In this document: positions 20,262 through 32,623 of the stretch, piece after piece
Position numbering within the stretch: the stretch's first letter is position 1
How the letters are laid out: each line of letters starts with the position of its first letter
NCBI GenBank assembly: GCA_019828545.1
Contig: JACVRA010000087.1
Coordinates: 1-64,000 of the forward strand
Length of the DNA: 64,000 bases
Reading direction: 5' to 3'
From: Paracamarosporium sp. OC-R06-R3
Taxonomy: Eukaryota > Ascomycota > Dothideomycetes > Pleosporales > Didymosphaeriaceae
Notes under the pieces: generated by a model
What the model was told of the DNA's origin: nothing
The model's database searches: none
What the model saw: only the letters and a program-made list of their open reading frames with translations
Program-made: the position numbers and the translations under genes

Positions 20262-23200
20262 TGTTTGGTTTCAATCAAGTGGGGCTTTCGGTGTGAGATT
20301 GATGTCGAAAGAGCAGCGAATGCGGCCTCCAGCACTATAACGTTTACCGGTAGCACAGCGTACCTGTCCTGTATTGCAGACGATGATACCATGTCTGAAG
20401 CTGAAGATAGCCGTTGGGGGTAGAAGGACTAGGGCCCATGGTTCGCCCACGGGTAGTGTTTCACATCCGCTGTGGCTACCATTCGTGTACATGTTCGGCT
20501 CTGTATATTCCCGGTCATAGTATAGATGATCAGAGTCCGTGCATACGCCATTCGGGTAACCTGATTTGAACCATGGCAGTTCAGCTTCCTTGGATCCTCT
20601 TAGAGCCAGGCGAAGGTCCGCGGAGCCGCATGCAGGGTATTCGGTCCATACATGTGAAGGTGATTAGTAGTAAGATCGTTTCAGGAACCAATTAGCTATT
20701 CCATCCCACTCTTTTACTGTCCATACACCATACTAATCACGGATATCGGTCAAATTTAACTTTGCTTGCCCAATCCCTATCGCATGATAGCTTTGTAAGT
20801 TAGGCTATCCACGATAGGGCCTTGTCCTGTTGGAGCGGAATGTGAAGGATCAGTTGATCGAAGTTTTGAATTGTTGAAGATAGGAGACCTGGAGACTTTC
20901 TGTGTACCTACCCTGGATTGAGCCGGTATGACGAAACACACAGGACTACGGTACTTAGTGCAAAACCCTCGTGCGAATAGTGCCTTAATCGCACACCGGA
21001 ACAACAGGGATGCGCAGAGGCACTCTCGAAGCGCCTTCTGATCGGGATCCGACATACTTTCAGCTCTATGGCTAATCTTGGTACACTAGGCCTGTGCGAT
21101 GGGCGGCTATACCCCCTCTGACTTTTGTGCCCTCTCTGCAGCCTAATTCAATATGACCTAGATTAGTTTCTTTCGATATTGAGATAACACAGGACAATGT
21201 AAGGTTGGCTTGCTAGTAGGATGTTTTAAGTGTACCCAACTGAGCCTTTTGACCAGAGAAAGCCACAGATGTTCAACCACGAGTGCATGAGGCCTCTTCA
21301 TTCAGACCGGCGTGGCTCAATATTATGATCCTTTATTCCGGAGAAATAGTGCGCACAGCATCTATGGATACTAACGACCCAGGTGAGATCATCATACGCC
21401 TTGCAAAGGATTCCGCATGTGTAACAATTGATCGGATTGGACCAATAAGTCTCTCCGTAAGTAGCCTTAACTTTGGCCAATTGAACCACTGAAGCTGATC
21501 CGAGTGATAATGCCCATGCCAACCTCTAACAATGCCCAATTGTGGACGCGCTTTTATCCAAATATTAAGGCGAGCATCTTTGGGGAGCGCAGTTTCGCGG
21601 ATACGGTCAGCATGCCGTGGAACATCCACGTGTCAGATACGACAGTATTCTCAACAGCTCAATATTGATAAGGCTGGATAATCAAGCCATAAGGCTGAGA
21701 AACTCAGTACTCCTGCACGGTGTTTCGGACTGAAGAATGTGGCCAGCTGTATCCCATCAGCCAGCCAAAACATTACCTGATCGAGAAAGTCAGAAACGAA
21801 TCACTGACCAGTGACCAGTCTCAGATCAGATCCATTATTTCACTTTGAGCCTCGGGTTCCGTCCAGTATGGACAATTTAAGGTCCCTCCGATAGGATACC
21901 GCATCCGCCTTTGTGTCCGTCATACCGAATGTCCAGCACAGGACGAAGGGCTGATATGAGAAAGAATAATCTCCCAGGAATAGAATCAAGCTTCATCCAA
22001 CGTCAACATTCAAAACAGTCCGAAAGCATTGTTTAGTCTTTCGCAGAATACCGAAGCTAATCCAGATCCTCGGTGACTATGCCTCACTCACGCAGTATTC
22101 ACCGGTCCTTGGCACTTTCGACATGAAGATGGCCTGATATTGATATATTCTGCCTTGTACTGTGGATACTTGATTCTGCTGAGGTGTGCGCAACATCTGC
22201 TGTGCCGCAATTGTAGAAGCTCAGCTCCTCAGGCCCTCTGTCAAAGAGCCTAGAAGGCGAAGGGGGCATTACACAAGTCCGCCTCGCACACCGACGATAG
22301 GAGCCAAAAATTAAGGCAAATGGTACAAGCTGCAATGACTGCAGCGGCTAACTTCTTTGAGGCAGCAATGCGTCTATCCTACTGGTATAACTGTGGTCTG
22401 TGCGCCATTGCACTCTCGCTGTCAGCATGCTATTAGCTGTCCAATTATCGGTCTTACCTGACGCTTGTCATCAACTGCAACATAATTTTCTCGCAATCTC
22501 GTCGGTCCATGGGCGGACTTCGACCCTGTCAGTTGACTCAGCCAATACTTGACTTCGCTTCCGCTCATACTGACGGATGCTACCAAAGGTCTTAAGGGTA
22601 ACTTTAGTCGAGACTAAGTTTAGCTTACACTTACACCGATTCACGCATGTCTGCCTTCTCTCGTAGACGGCGACCAGACCCAAACGGCTCCCAATACTAC
22701 AGTGCAAGGCTCATCACTCCTCGCACTATATAAGTAAATGCTCAATCTATCGTGACAACATCTCAATGCAGAATGCTCAAAGCCCTCAATTCTTTGCCAT
22801 CGTAGTCGCCAGATGATACAGATTATCCTCTTCCCACCTGCTCCATATTAGGAATACCATAGGTTCACAACGCTTGGAGTTGTGGTTGAGAAGTGATATG
22901 AATACAAAGATGATGGAAGTTTGGTTAAAGAATACGGGTTAAAGTGGGCGTTTGAGACCGTAAGCCAGTACATTCAAAAGATACTAGAGGTCATCATAAG
23001 GAACTAGTGTCCAAGTGGAGGGTAGGGCGGAAAAAGTTGGAGGAAGGGGGATGTGCAGGTAGACACGTCGAAAAAGAAATACAGATCACTGCAGCCCGAC
23101 GTGGTATGGTGTAGTAACCGACGGCATCTTATACCGTAAAAGACGAGGGAAACCCTAGACTAAGCGTTGCGGCACCTCCTTCCTGGCATCACCAAGCTGT

Positions 23201-24451
23201 TTACACTACCACCCACTCGCTCGCCATAGCTTCTTTGACATTTTCGCACGATCTTGTGCAGTACAGCTGAAATATGCTTGATCCAAACTATTTCGGTGTA
23301 TCTTCTGTATTGCAGTATCGGCTGCATGAAATCTTTGTAGATTGCCTGCGACATGATTGGCAATGCAAACTGAAGACCGATATGGATTGCCTTTGGTAGA
23401 ATATTGCTTCCCGTGGCCCTGGGCGGCAGGTTCAGAACTATTTCGTGAGTGCTGAGATTTTATAATGAGGAGTTCGATATCAGGTTGTGAGACCATCAAA
23501 GTGGAGAGAAGCAGATGTATGTAAAATATAAGCGTATGCTGACGATCGCCAACATCAAGTCCAGGGCACGGGAAAGGTGAATATACAACACTGGTTACAA
23601 ATTAGCACGGGGGAATTGAATGGCTTCATTGATGTAATACTACTAACCTTCATGTCACAGATCGAGTGGGCCGAAAATCTGGATGCGAAAGCCATGCAAG
23701 CAAGATTTAGACATGATGCATATGGGTCTTTATCAATCTCACACGATATCTAGCATGGAGTACGTTTATACCGTGGGTTTCGGTGTAATTCCCGGATGAG
23801 CCAAGCCGCAAACACTGCCTTGCCACTGTCCTAAAGAGTTGCTTTTGCGCTCCTTGCTGCTTTTGGGTTGGCCCTAGGCCCCCCTTACTCGGCCAAAATT
23901 GCAAAATCTTACGGAATAGGGGGAATATTGCGCGATATAAGCTTTAGATATGTAATTCTGGTATGTGGATTGATGTTCATAAAAACGCGCATATCTCTTC
24001 TAGTTGCGATCACTAACAACACGACATGAAAAGGCCGGCATTGTGTTGAAGGCCATCTCAGCTTCCTGAAATTGACATTTATCGCAAGTGGTTGATTGAA
24101 TAATAAGATTCATTGAGTGAGATTCGTTGCGATATTGCATCATAGATTAGAAGTGTTCTTATCCGAGTAGCTCGTTTTGGAAGGTCCAAAACCGCACGAG
24201 CGCCATAATGCTTGTCGCTGTCGGCCCTACAGCCAGGGGCCCTGTAAATCTCACCAAAGGCAACACAAGCACTCCAAAACTTTGAAGTGAATGTGCAAAC
24301 GGGCTATCGCAAACGTTCCTGCCCTATTCGAACGCACGTGCGTTTACGTCATGCGTCCAAATATGCCCAACTCAGAGTTTCGCCTCCTGTCCTTACTTCA
24401 CTACCTCGTCCTTGCAGGTCGGCACGACATCAACACGCCTCGACAACGACG
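20262..24451. other. 4.2-kb gene-free stretch
   Basis: Balanced base composition but no frame with family-like sequence and no convincing spliced chain on either strand. It contains the second TATA-leader copy at 22722-22777. The right end holds the promoter of the secreted carboxylesterase. It could contain non-coding RNA or decayed genes that I cannot recognise. Confidence 0.5.
22722..22777 (+). promoter_or_regulatory. TATA box plus leader, copy B of a diverged pair
   Basis: CGCACTATATAAG, then ATGCTCAATC, ATCGTGACA, CATCTCAATG and an ATG at 22773 followed by CTCAAAGCCCTC; that frame stops after about ten codons. It aligns with 19727-19775 from the TATA box to the ATGCTC start. This fits two relics of one duplicated small gene, possibly of secreted type. 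Confidence 0.35.
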
Positions 24452-26634
24452 ATGAAGCTGCTCGTCATTGTAGCTCTCGCTGCTGCGATTGTTTGCGCGG
24501 CCCCTACGATCCAAAATGCTGAAGCGGACGTCACCTGGCTAGGCTTCGAGCGCAACGGCCTCGAAGTCTTTCTCGGTATCCCTTATGCTCAGGACACAGG
24601 TGGTCAGAATAGATTCAAGCCTCCGCAGCCGCTTAATAATGCTCCGGGTACCATCGTAGATGCTACGAAGCCTGGCCATGCCTGCCCCCAGCTGCTGGGT
24701 CAATGGAATGCACCCTTGACTCTGCTCAACTCCACTAAAGAGAGCATATCCGAGGATTGTTTGAACCTGAACATCGTGCGTCCGGCAATCTCAAGTGACC
24801 AGACAGCGAGCTATCCTGTGATGGTATGGATTCATGGAGGTGAGTGACTAGCAGAAGTGGAAGAGTCAGGGTTAGCGAATGCGAAAGTGTGCTGGAAAAC
24901 AGTCGGAAATATACTCTTTTTGGAATTATACACTTGATTATTCTAGGCCATTTTCGGACATGTTTATATGAGTGATTTAAGAGCTAACGATGTAGTAGGG
25001 AGTTTCTGGGTGGGTTCCAATATGGAGCCTACGCACGAGCCGGACGGTCTAGTCTTGAATTCCGTCGATGAGGGAACCCCAATCATTCATGTCGCAATCA
25101 ACTACCGTCTGGGCTGTAAGCACGGCATCCTTCAATACATATAAAATCCTAACACCTCGTGTCCAGTCTTTGGGTTCGCAAAATCCGGGGCACTGCGAAA
25201 AGAATATAGCGAAAATGCGGGTCTTCGCGATCAGAGAGCTGCCATTGAGTGGGTCCGTGACAACATCAAGTACTTCGGCGGCAACGGAAGCCAGATTACC
25301 ATCCACGGTCAGTCGTCTGGTGGCCTCGCGGTGGGCATGCAGTTGTTGGCCTACGGCGGCGAAAAAGAGCTGCCATATCAGCGAGGAATTTGTCAATCGC
25401 AAGCCCTAGAGCCTGGAATCACCGGAAACTTCACTCGCGATGCCATGATCAAGGTGATCGAATATGTGAAATGCAACCCCAATAACTCCTCCACGGACTC
25501 ACCCGAGGTCATTGCCTGTCTTCGCGAGAAAGATACACAAACGTTGTACGATGCATCTGCGGCTACCTACACAGGTGATATCGCGCACAACATTGGCGAC
25601 ATTTGGCTCCCATCCGTCGATGGAGATTTCTTACCTGATGCCCCATCTAAGCTCATTGCTGAGGGCCGTTTTGGCAATGCGACATATATGTTCGGATGGA
25701 CTCAAGACGATGTCAATTTTTTCACAGATATCAGCATCCGCACTCACAGCGATACGGTGAATTTCTTAGACTCTTATCTACCAGAACTGGACCCAGACAC
25801 ACGTACAGCACCAGGAAAAAAACAGAATACGAACGAATATTTGTCGCTCTACCCGAGTGAGGAGTTCACACCACCTCCAGGTACGTACAGATATCTGGCA
25901 TGATAGAAGTTCTCTCTATTAGGGGCAACGTGGTCTTCATCTGTCATGCTCCGCACAATTGGAAACTTTGTTGACCAGTGAATACAGGAACGAATCTGAC
26001 GAGTGAATTCTACCGCACGGCGCGGGCCTTCCGAGATATTCTGATGGTGTGTGAACCCATCTTATTGGCCAAAGCACTCTACCAGAAGGGCGAAACAGTG
26101 TATATGTACGATTTCAATCAGACATTGCTCGATCCGATCCTTGCGTCAGTGTACGGAATCAAAGGATTGGGTGTCGTTCACACTTCTGAATTCGCTTACA
26201 TATACGGAAACCTCTCGCATTACAATGTCTCAGGTATTTATAGCAATCAGAAATCAATCTTCCGACTTGCTAACACTTGTTCGACAGATTATCCGTTCAA
26301 TCCGTCCCAAGCAGACTACGCGCTTGCACAGCGCGCAAGTCGTGCCTGGGCAAACTTTGCAACTTCAGGAAAGCCCTCAGGTGCATCTCACTCGTACTCG
26401 TCCAAGACATTGCAAGGCTGGTGGCCGGCGTTCTGGAAATTCGGAGAGCTCATGACGCAGGATGAGAAGCCGCGCAAACCGGGTCACACGTATGTGTACA
26501 CGATTGGAGGACCGAACGAAGGACTCTGGCCGCTCGATGGACCGGATAGCATTGAGCCTGTGAGAAGCCAGGGCCTGGAGGAGAAGTGCGCGTTCTTCAA
26601 TGATCCAGAGTTCATCAGACGAGCTGGTTTCTAG
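24452..26634 (+). CDS. Secreted type-B carboxylesterase/lipase
   Basis: Hydrolyses carboxylic esters outside the cell. Exons 24452-24839, 24999-25115, 25167-25880, 25988-26233, 26288-26634; 603 residues. The start at 24452 opens a signal peptide (MKLLVIVALAAAIVCA); an in-frame ATG at 24287 would bury it. Family landmarks: LGIPYAQ near the N-terminus, SEDCLNLNI, WIHGGSFWVGSN across intron 1, nucleophile elbow GQSSGG, and VVHTSEF around the catalytic His. Ser replaces Ala in the more usual GESAG elbow. The last intron (26234-26287) is 54 nt without an in-frame stop, so retention would add 18 residues. Its GT..AG ends and GCTAAC branch point, and the family-like join NVSDYPFNP, favour splicing. 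Confidence 0.9.
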
Positions 26635-27058
26635 AAAGAGGGCCGAAAACACGGATCTAGATACCTCGATCGGGTGGGGCATAGAAAAAGTATCGTAATA
26701 CCAACTGCATCTTAGAGGTTTATGATCTGAAAGGTACACAACATGATTTTCAGCTTCTCCAAGAATGCATGGATGTATAGCGCATACAATAAGAGGCATT
26801 AAGTTCTATACTCATAGTCTGACACATTACCAATGTACTCCCTTTGATGTGATTGCTCAGCGATCAAACAGCCCCCACTGAAACTGAAATGTTGAAAAGA
26901 GAGCTAGGTACAAACAGCAAGCAAAAGGAATTGAGTATTAGTGTGTAGACAGACAGGATGGATGTCTGGTAACGAGGGAGCTTGGCTGACTAATCTCTAA
27001 TCTATCGACAGCTCACGTCCACACTCTCTTCTTCGCAATCATACTCCACACACTCACA
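26635..27058. other. Intergenic, nothing recognised
   Basis: 3' flank of the esterase and 5' flank of the EVE-domain gene. No supported gene. Confidence 0.5.
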
Positions 27059-28008
27059 ATGGCAGGCACGCGAAAATCGACGCGTCAATCGGCTTCCGCA
27101 GCCCCAAAATACGCGGAACCAGACTCATCAGTGTCGGAAGACGAGGCACCAAAGCGCAATGCGAAGACAGCGACGCGTCGCAAGCGCGCACGAGAGAACG
27201 AGGATGAGGATGGCGTGAATAAGGACGAGTACGCCCAATCTCCTGCGCATACAAACAACAAAAGTAGTACCTAACATGATTTGCAATTAGGTCACCTCCA
27301 CGCAAGAAAGCCGCAAAACCCAAGCCCAAAGCCTCGAAGGCCTCCCCCAGCACCAACGCGAAAGCCGCCGCCACCCAACCCAGCGCCCTCTCCTCGCTCG
27401 AGCCCTCCTCACCCACCAATCGCGATGCTTCAGGCGCCCAAGAAATTTACTGGCTCCTCAAAGCAGAGCCCCTACCACGCTTCGAAAACGGCGTCAACGT
27501 CGCTTTCTCCATCGACGATCTCGCCGCGTGCACAGCGCCCGAGCCCTGGGGCGGCGTGCGCAACCCGCTCGCGAGCAAGAACATGCGCGCCATGCGCAAA
27601 GGCGACCTCGGCTTTTTCTACCACTCCAATGCGAAGCCTAGCGGTGTGGCGGGTATATTACGCATCGTGGAGGAAGCGAAGGTTGATGAGACGGCGTTCG
27701 ACGAGAAAGATCCGTACTATGATGCTAAGAGTGTGCGGGATAAGCCGAGGTGGTATTGTGTGGGTGTGGAGTTTGTGAAGAAGTTTGAAGAGGTTGTGGA
27801 TTTGAAGAGGATCAAGGAGGTGGCGGGGAAGGGCGGGAAACTGGAGGGGATGCAGTTGGTTGCTCAGTCGAGGTTGAGTGTTAATAGGGTGAGGAGGAGG
27901 GAGTGGGAGTATATCCTGGAGATGGCGGGGGAGAAGGAGGGGGGTGATGTGGTTGTGAAGACACTAGAGGGAGAAAAGGCAGATACGGCTGCCGGTGGAG
28001 AAGAATAA
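27059..28008 (+). CDS. EVE-domain protein (thymocyte nuclear protein 1-like)
   Basis: EVE domains belong to the PUA-like fold and are thought to bind modified nucleobases in DNA or RNA; eukaryotic members are nuclear. Exons 27059-27228 and 27291-28008; 295 residues. The N-terminus is basic, with TRRKRAR and PPRKKAAKPKPK, fitting nuclear localisation. The domain starts at IYWLLKAEP and shows FSIDDLAA, WGGVRNPLASKNMRAM, KGDLGFFYHSN, GVAGILRIVEEA, DPYYDAKS and PRWYCVGVEF. The donor GTACGC was chosen because it gives a 62-nt intron and an open frame; a later GT would leave an intron of about 27 nt. Target unknown. Confidence 0.9.
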
Positions 28009-28657
28009 AGTCGTGGGAGTGAGGATGTGTTTCTACACTCGTCGAAGGACCGGATCATGCACGGGTGAATAGCGCACTTCGGGACCTGAGCTATCGTCAT
28101 TGTTCTGGGTCGACTTCCTTGTCTGGCATCTATCCCCAACCACCACGAGATTTCGAGGGGGACTTCGCGAGCCGGACGACTTATCTCCCCTACCATTAAC
28201 AGTGGCCTGCCTCCACTGCCACGACGCAGATTCCATACCCGCAAGCAGTCCTTGCAGCCGCAAGATACTAGCCTGCAATCTCTTTATGGAGCAACGGTGG
28301 TCATGCTCTTGCTGTTCACGTATGTTTATAGATACCCATTGTTTTGAATGCATGCATCAATGATGCGACGTTTGGCCTCTTTCTATTTTAGATGACGTTG
28401 TTTTGTTTGTCAGCGTGGCATGGCGTGGCGTGGATTTCATGACTGCTAAGGTTGAACCGTTGCGATTAGGAGACGGGGAAATGATGAGGGTGCGTCTGTA
28501 CTCTACGCGGGCTATGCGGCGGGTGTGTCAATTTGAGTGCGACATGCTTTTGGATGATTGATGCTGGGGATGATTGGTTCACTGCAAACCGGCAGTCCAA
28601 GAGAGATGATGTGAGAAAATCAAGGTTAAATCTAGGGCGGTAAGGTGTGCTCTATCA
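28009..28657. other. Intergenic between convergent genes
   Basis: 3' flanks of the EVE gene (plus) and the Zn2Cys6 regulator (minus). Open frames here have no family-like sequence. Confidence 0.5.
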
Positions 28658-31259
28658 TTATGCCACACCCTCCACGCTGTCCTCCAAAAACTCTTCAAAC
28701 AACACCAAGTCATCAAACTTCTCCGCAATTATATCCACCTTTGCGTCTTCGCTATCCTGGAGGGCAAGGTCTACATCAAGAACAAAAACGCCGCCCATCG
28801 ACCCCTGATATACCTCAGGACCATTTCGCATCAATTCCAGTGCCTCAACGGCAGTCAGCGCCTTCCGACGCACCCCAAGCGTGAGCAGGCCCTGCACAAC
28901 CTTGGACAACACCGGATAAGAGCGGTACATCTGCTGATAGCTATCGATGCAGAGCGTGTAGTAATAGCGCCATTCGGGATCGGACGTGTTTTTCAACGTG
29001 GCGTTTGCGACGTAGAGCAATGCGGAGTGCCATAATACTGTTAAGGGCGATTGTCTTTTGAAGACTAAAACGAGACTCTTGAGCTGCTTGAGAGAAGCGG
29101 CGAAGATTGCTTCGGGTGAGGTGGCGTTCGGGTGCCATGTTGGAAAGTCGTGCTGCTTTTCTTCTTGCACGAAGGGGCGAAAGATGTCGAGGATGATGAC
29201 GTGGAGGAACATGCTAGACGAGAGTCAGAATTCGGTATATTCGAAGTTTCACAAAGCTTACTGGAATATGAGTACGGGACCTTCGCTGTGCGCTCCGCGG
29301 ATCATGAAGCCAGTAAGGTGGTTTGCCCAAGCGACCAGCTTTTGATACTTTTCGTACGCGAATGCAGCTTGTGGTGACCGCTGTGGCTTCTGCTGCCGGT
29401 ACGTGAAAATGATTTCCTCAACCATGACCCAGAATGCGCTAAAGGCTGTGAACGCCTGGCCGATTCCTTTGTTAGCTTCTTCATCTGGCGTCCATCCGGG
29501 CACTGGAATTGCTGGAGGGAATTCGATGGGAGTCGCTAGGTAAAATATCGACTGTATGCTGTTTAGCACAAGTTTTTAGCTACCATGCCAGAACAGGCAC
29601 TGGTCGCATGTAATGCTCACCACAGATGATTATATGCTGCCTACGCCGTTTGTGCTGTAGCGATCTGTATTTCCGGTGGGTAGCATTGGATCTCGTCGAC
29701 CGTGAGCCTGTCCGCGACATCGAATAGTTTCATTCTCCGCGCCATGTCTGCGGCATCACCGAGATACTGCTGCTCTATCGGGCCTTTGCCGTGTGATCCA
29801 ACTGACAGAAACAAGAAGTTCAGGCCAGCCAGTGCCGGGAGGGTGTCGGCTCTTCGCTCAACATGCCAGAGTGACTCAGCTTCGTCTTCGAATGCCTGGC
29901 TCACTGTTGCTGCTTTCACGTCTCTTCCGGCGTATATCAACTGTTTGGAATGAGATCGTGTTCAGGTGCCAATAGGGTCGGTTCAGATTAAGCCAAAGTG
30001 ACTTACGCAGGCGAATGCGAGCAGTGAGCTGACAAGGAATGCAGAACAGTGCACAAACTTGCACTCAATAAGATCAGTAATGAAGAGGTCGGTATCGAAG
30101 AAGCCGAGCAGTGGATGGTCAGTCTCGAGATAAATCGATATAGCCTTTGCTGCAAAGTCGCTGGTGACTTTTACGTTTGTCCAGAACCCAATGTTCAACT
30201 GCGACAATCGTACATCGAAGGAAGCGCTCTTCTGTAAATTGCCACCGGATGGCATACCATCAACAGAAAGACGCTTTGGTGAAGGTCTTGTCTGATAACT
30301 CGATGAGTTGTTCCTGCTGATTGGAAACTCCCAGTTGAAAACTGGATCTGATGCCCATGGGTCTTGGATGTCATCGGTTCCTCCAGCAAGTCCCTGGAGA
30401 AGGCCAGAATTCTGAAAGCGGTCTAAAGCGGGATAAGCTTTAGGGTATCGTACCATTAGCTCGAGTTCTAAGTTCGAGTGTAGAGAAGGTAGCAACGAAC
30501 GTGCAGTGCTCTGTTCGGAAAGTCGTTTCTGCAAGTCCCCTCCCTTGATCAATTGGAGCACAGACGCGATGTCCGAGTTAGACCTTAGTTCATACAGGAC
30601 ACGCTGAGCTGCATTTTCAGGCATGTATCTAACGGTCGTTAGTGACTACACAGCTAACCGCGTTGGAAGCTAACCTGAGATGGTCTATGATCTCATGTGT
30701 CATCTCCGCCTTTTTTGCCAAGGCGTCATACTCTTGCCGTGGGACCAAGCTTGCGGTCTGCAACATCGTTTGGCTATTGTCTGGAAGCCCCATTTCCACG
30801 TGCTTGCTTGTTTCTGCAAATGAAGCCAGTTGCGTAGCAGTGTTGTCGATTGGCTCGCTCACAATCGCTTTAATGTCCCGTCCTGCTCTTAAACTTCGGA
30901 CTACCTGTACAGCATGCTCTTCCGTCCCGTCTTTAACAAGCGCCAAAAAGCGTTGATAGGTAGAGTCTTGATTCTGCAAGATCTCGTACTTTTCTTTGAT
31001 TTGCTGCACTCCCCTCTCGACATAGCGGCAGACCCATTTGCGTGTACTGCAAGTATTGCAGGTGGGCCGTACGCCATCGCACTGTAAAGTAAGTCAGCCC
31101 GAACACGAGATCTTTACACCAATTGCTAGACGCGACCTTTGTTCTTCTTTGCCGACAACTCTCACATGCTGAGGCGTATCGTTTTTTCAATGGTGCCTCG
31201 ACCTTTGGCGGCTCATCGCGTTCTCGTTTGGCGGGCAGAATCGGCCGCAGAGGGCGCAT
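28658..31259 (-). pseudogene. Zn2Cys6 transcription factor with in-frame TAG (disrupted or alternatively spliced)
   Basis: Exons (minus) 31259-31137, 31081-30675, 30628-30007, 29940-29621, 29558-29262, 29213-28658; 774 residues if the TAG is read through. The zinc cluster is built across intron 1: C-x2-C-x6-C-x6-C-x2-C-x6-C, flanked by basic residues. The middle and C-terminal parts match the fungal transcription-factor domain (for example AKAISIYLETDHPLLGFFD and LTVDEIQCYPPEI). At 29643-29641 a TAG stands where this domain has a conserved Trp (QTA-stop-AAYNHL). Everything after it stays open for about 295 codons and keeps conserved features, so the lesion is recent or avoided. An upstream GTAGGC donor at 29644 would skip the TAG in frame and lose eight residues. 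A sequencing error is also possible. Confidence 0.8.
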
Positions 31260-32623
31260 AATGGATTTCGTTCATTGACCTTCTATGGTGCTTGGGGTGA
31301 ATACAACTATTGGATGCATGTGTCTATCAAAGCGCTCGATGCGTCTTTTCGTCACGATTAAGCTTTCTATTGAGCGGTGAACATTTTTTCCGATCACGAA
31401 TCTGATGTTTTGTTTTTTGATCATAGGTATGTGTGGGGTAACACTTGTACGGAAGAGAGATCCCGACCAATTAACGGCACGACTCGTGACTTGGACGTGA
31501 TCAACACATTGTGTATTGGAAGTTTTACAGATGAGAGTAAACACGACGCTGCGGATAATTCTCGCAAGAGTCTCTCTTCTTGTGATTGCAAGTGGGGGAT
31601 ACAATAGCTGAGGGGAATTGCTACATGGTAAATGGCTAGATTACTGTTGCACAATTATCTCGCAAAGTGCTGCCTAAAGATCCTTTTGAACTCTTATGTT
31701 CAACCATGGCTTCTGCAATCGCAACGCAAGTAACCTAGGTAAGTGAGTTTCGCCAAACTTTTCAACCTCAGGCATCGAGTACAATGCACCTAGTCTTCGC
31801 CAAGTGTACATAATTAGCAACGGTTCGCCTTAGGGTCCGCTTACATCGTTGCGATGCGTGTCCGCCAAGTCTTAGGGCAAAAGCCGAGCACCCTGCGCCC
31901 CATTCTGTCCGCCTAAAGGGGCAGAACATTTACGGGAAACGAACGACCCTGGCGCCTGCGCATGAATGACAGACTGAAAATAAAAGCTACCAATTCAAAA
32001 TTCTCTTCAAACTTGCAACATTGCCTCTAAAGGAATGAAGCTGTCAGTATTTTTGAAGCAGACTTTCAAGCATCGTCAAGACTGACCAGTCTTCTTTACG
32101 GACCCGAATAAGCCCTGTGCCATGTCGCGCTTGGCTGACCTGGCGGTACTTCGTTTCTTAGGTGCGACGGGCCGCGGAAATTTCTTGCTGACGCTTTTAC
32201 GACGATCTCTACTTTAACAGTGGCACTGCGCCGCATGAAACTGCCCTGTAGCATGGACCAGCTTAGCATCACAGCTTTAAATGGCTAGATCAGTCGTGAT
32301 AGCTGGGAGCTTATACACAACAAGGAGTTTGGGGGCTATGTGTTCCACCGACACACGCGGATTAGCTCGGTCGATATGGTGGTGCCATTCGCCCATTTCC
32401 GGCGGGCGCAGCATACTCCACGCGACATGTTGCGCGGGATAGATACCCGTACCTGTTGCCCCGAGTACAAGAAATGCTGACAGGCAGACAGCCTGAGATG
32501 AACATCATGGCAGCCTTCCCATCGCCACCAGCTCTACTCCCTTCTATACAACAACCAAAGCCTCATGCAACCAAAACGACAACTGTGTTCAGCTTTACTC
32601 GCACGCAACACTCTCGCCGCGCT
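31260..32623. other. Bidirectional intergenic region
   Basis: Lies between the divergent Zn2Cys6 regulator (start 31259, minus) and the GT8 gene (start 32624, plus). No gene supported. ATG codons in frame with the GT8 gene occur upstream from 32456, but the residues they would add look non-conserved. Confidence 0.5.

Noticed and set aside
24287..24451. Upstream start of the carboxylesterase
   Set aside because: Would put 55 polar residues ahead of a clear signal peptide.
20262..24451. Search for tRNA, rRNA and CRISPR-like arrays in the large gap and elsewhere
   Set aside because: No cloverleaf with recognisable A and B boxes and no regularly spaced repeats were found by eye; a covariance-model search would be decisive.
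28645..28884. 79-codon plus-strand frame
   Set aside because: Antisense to the last exon of the Zn2Cys6 gene.
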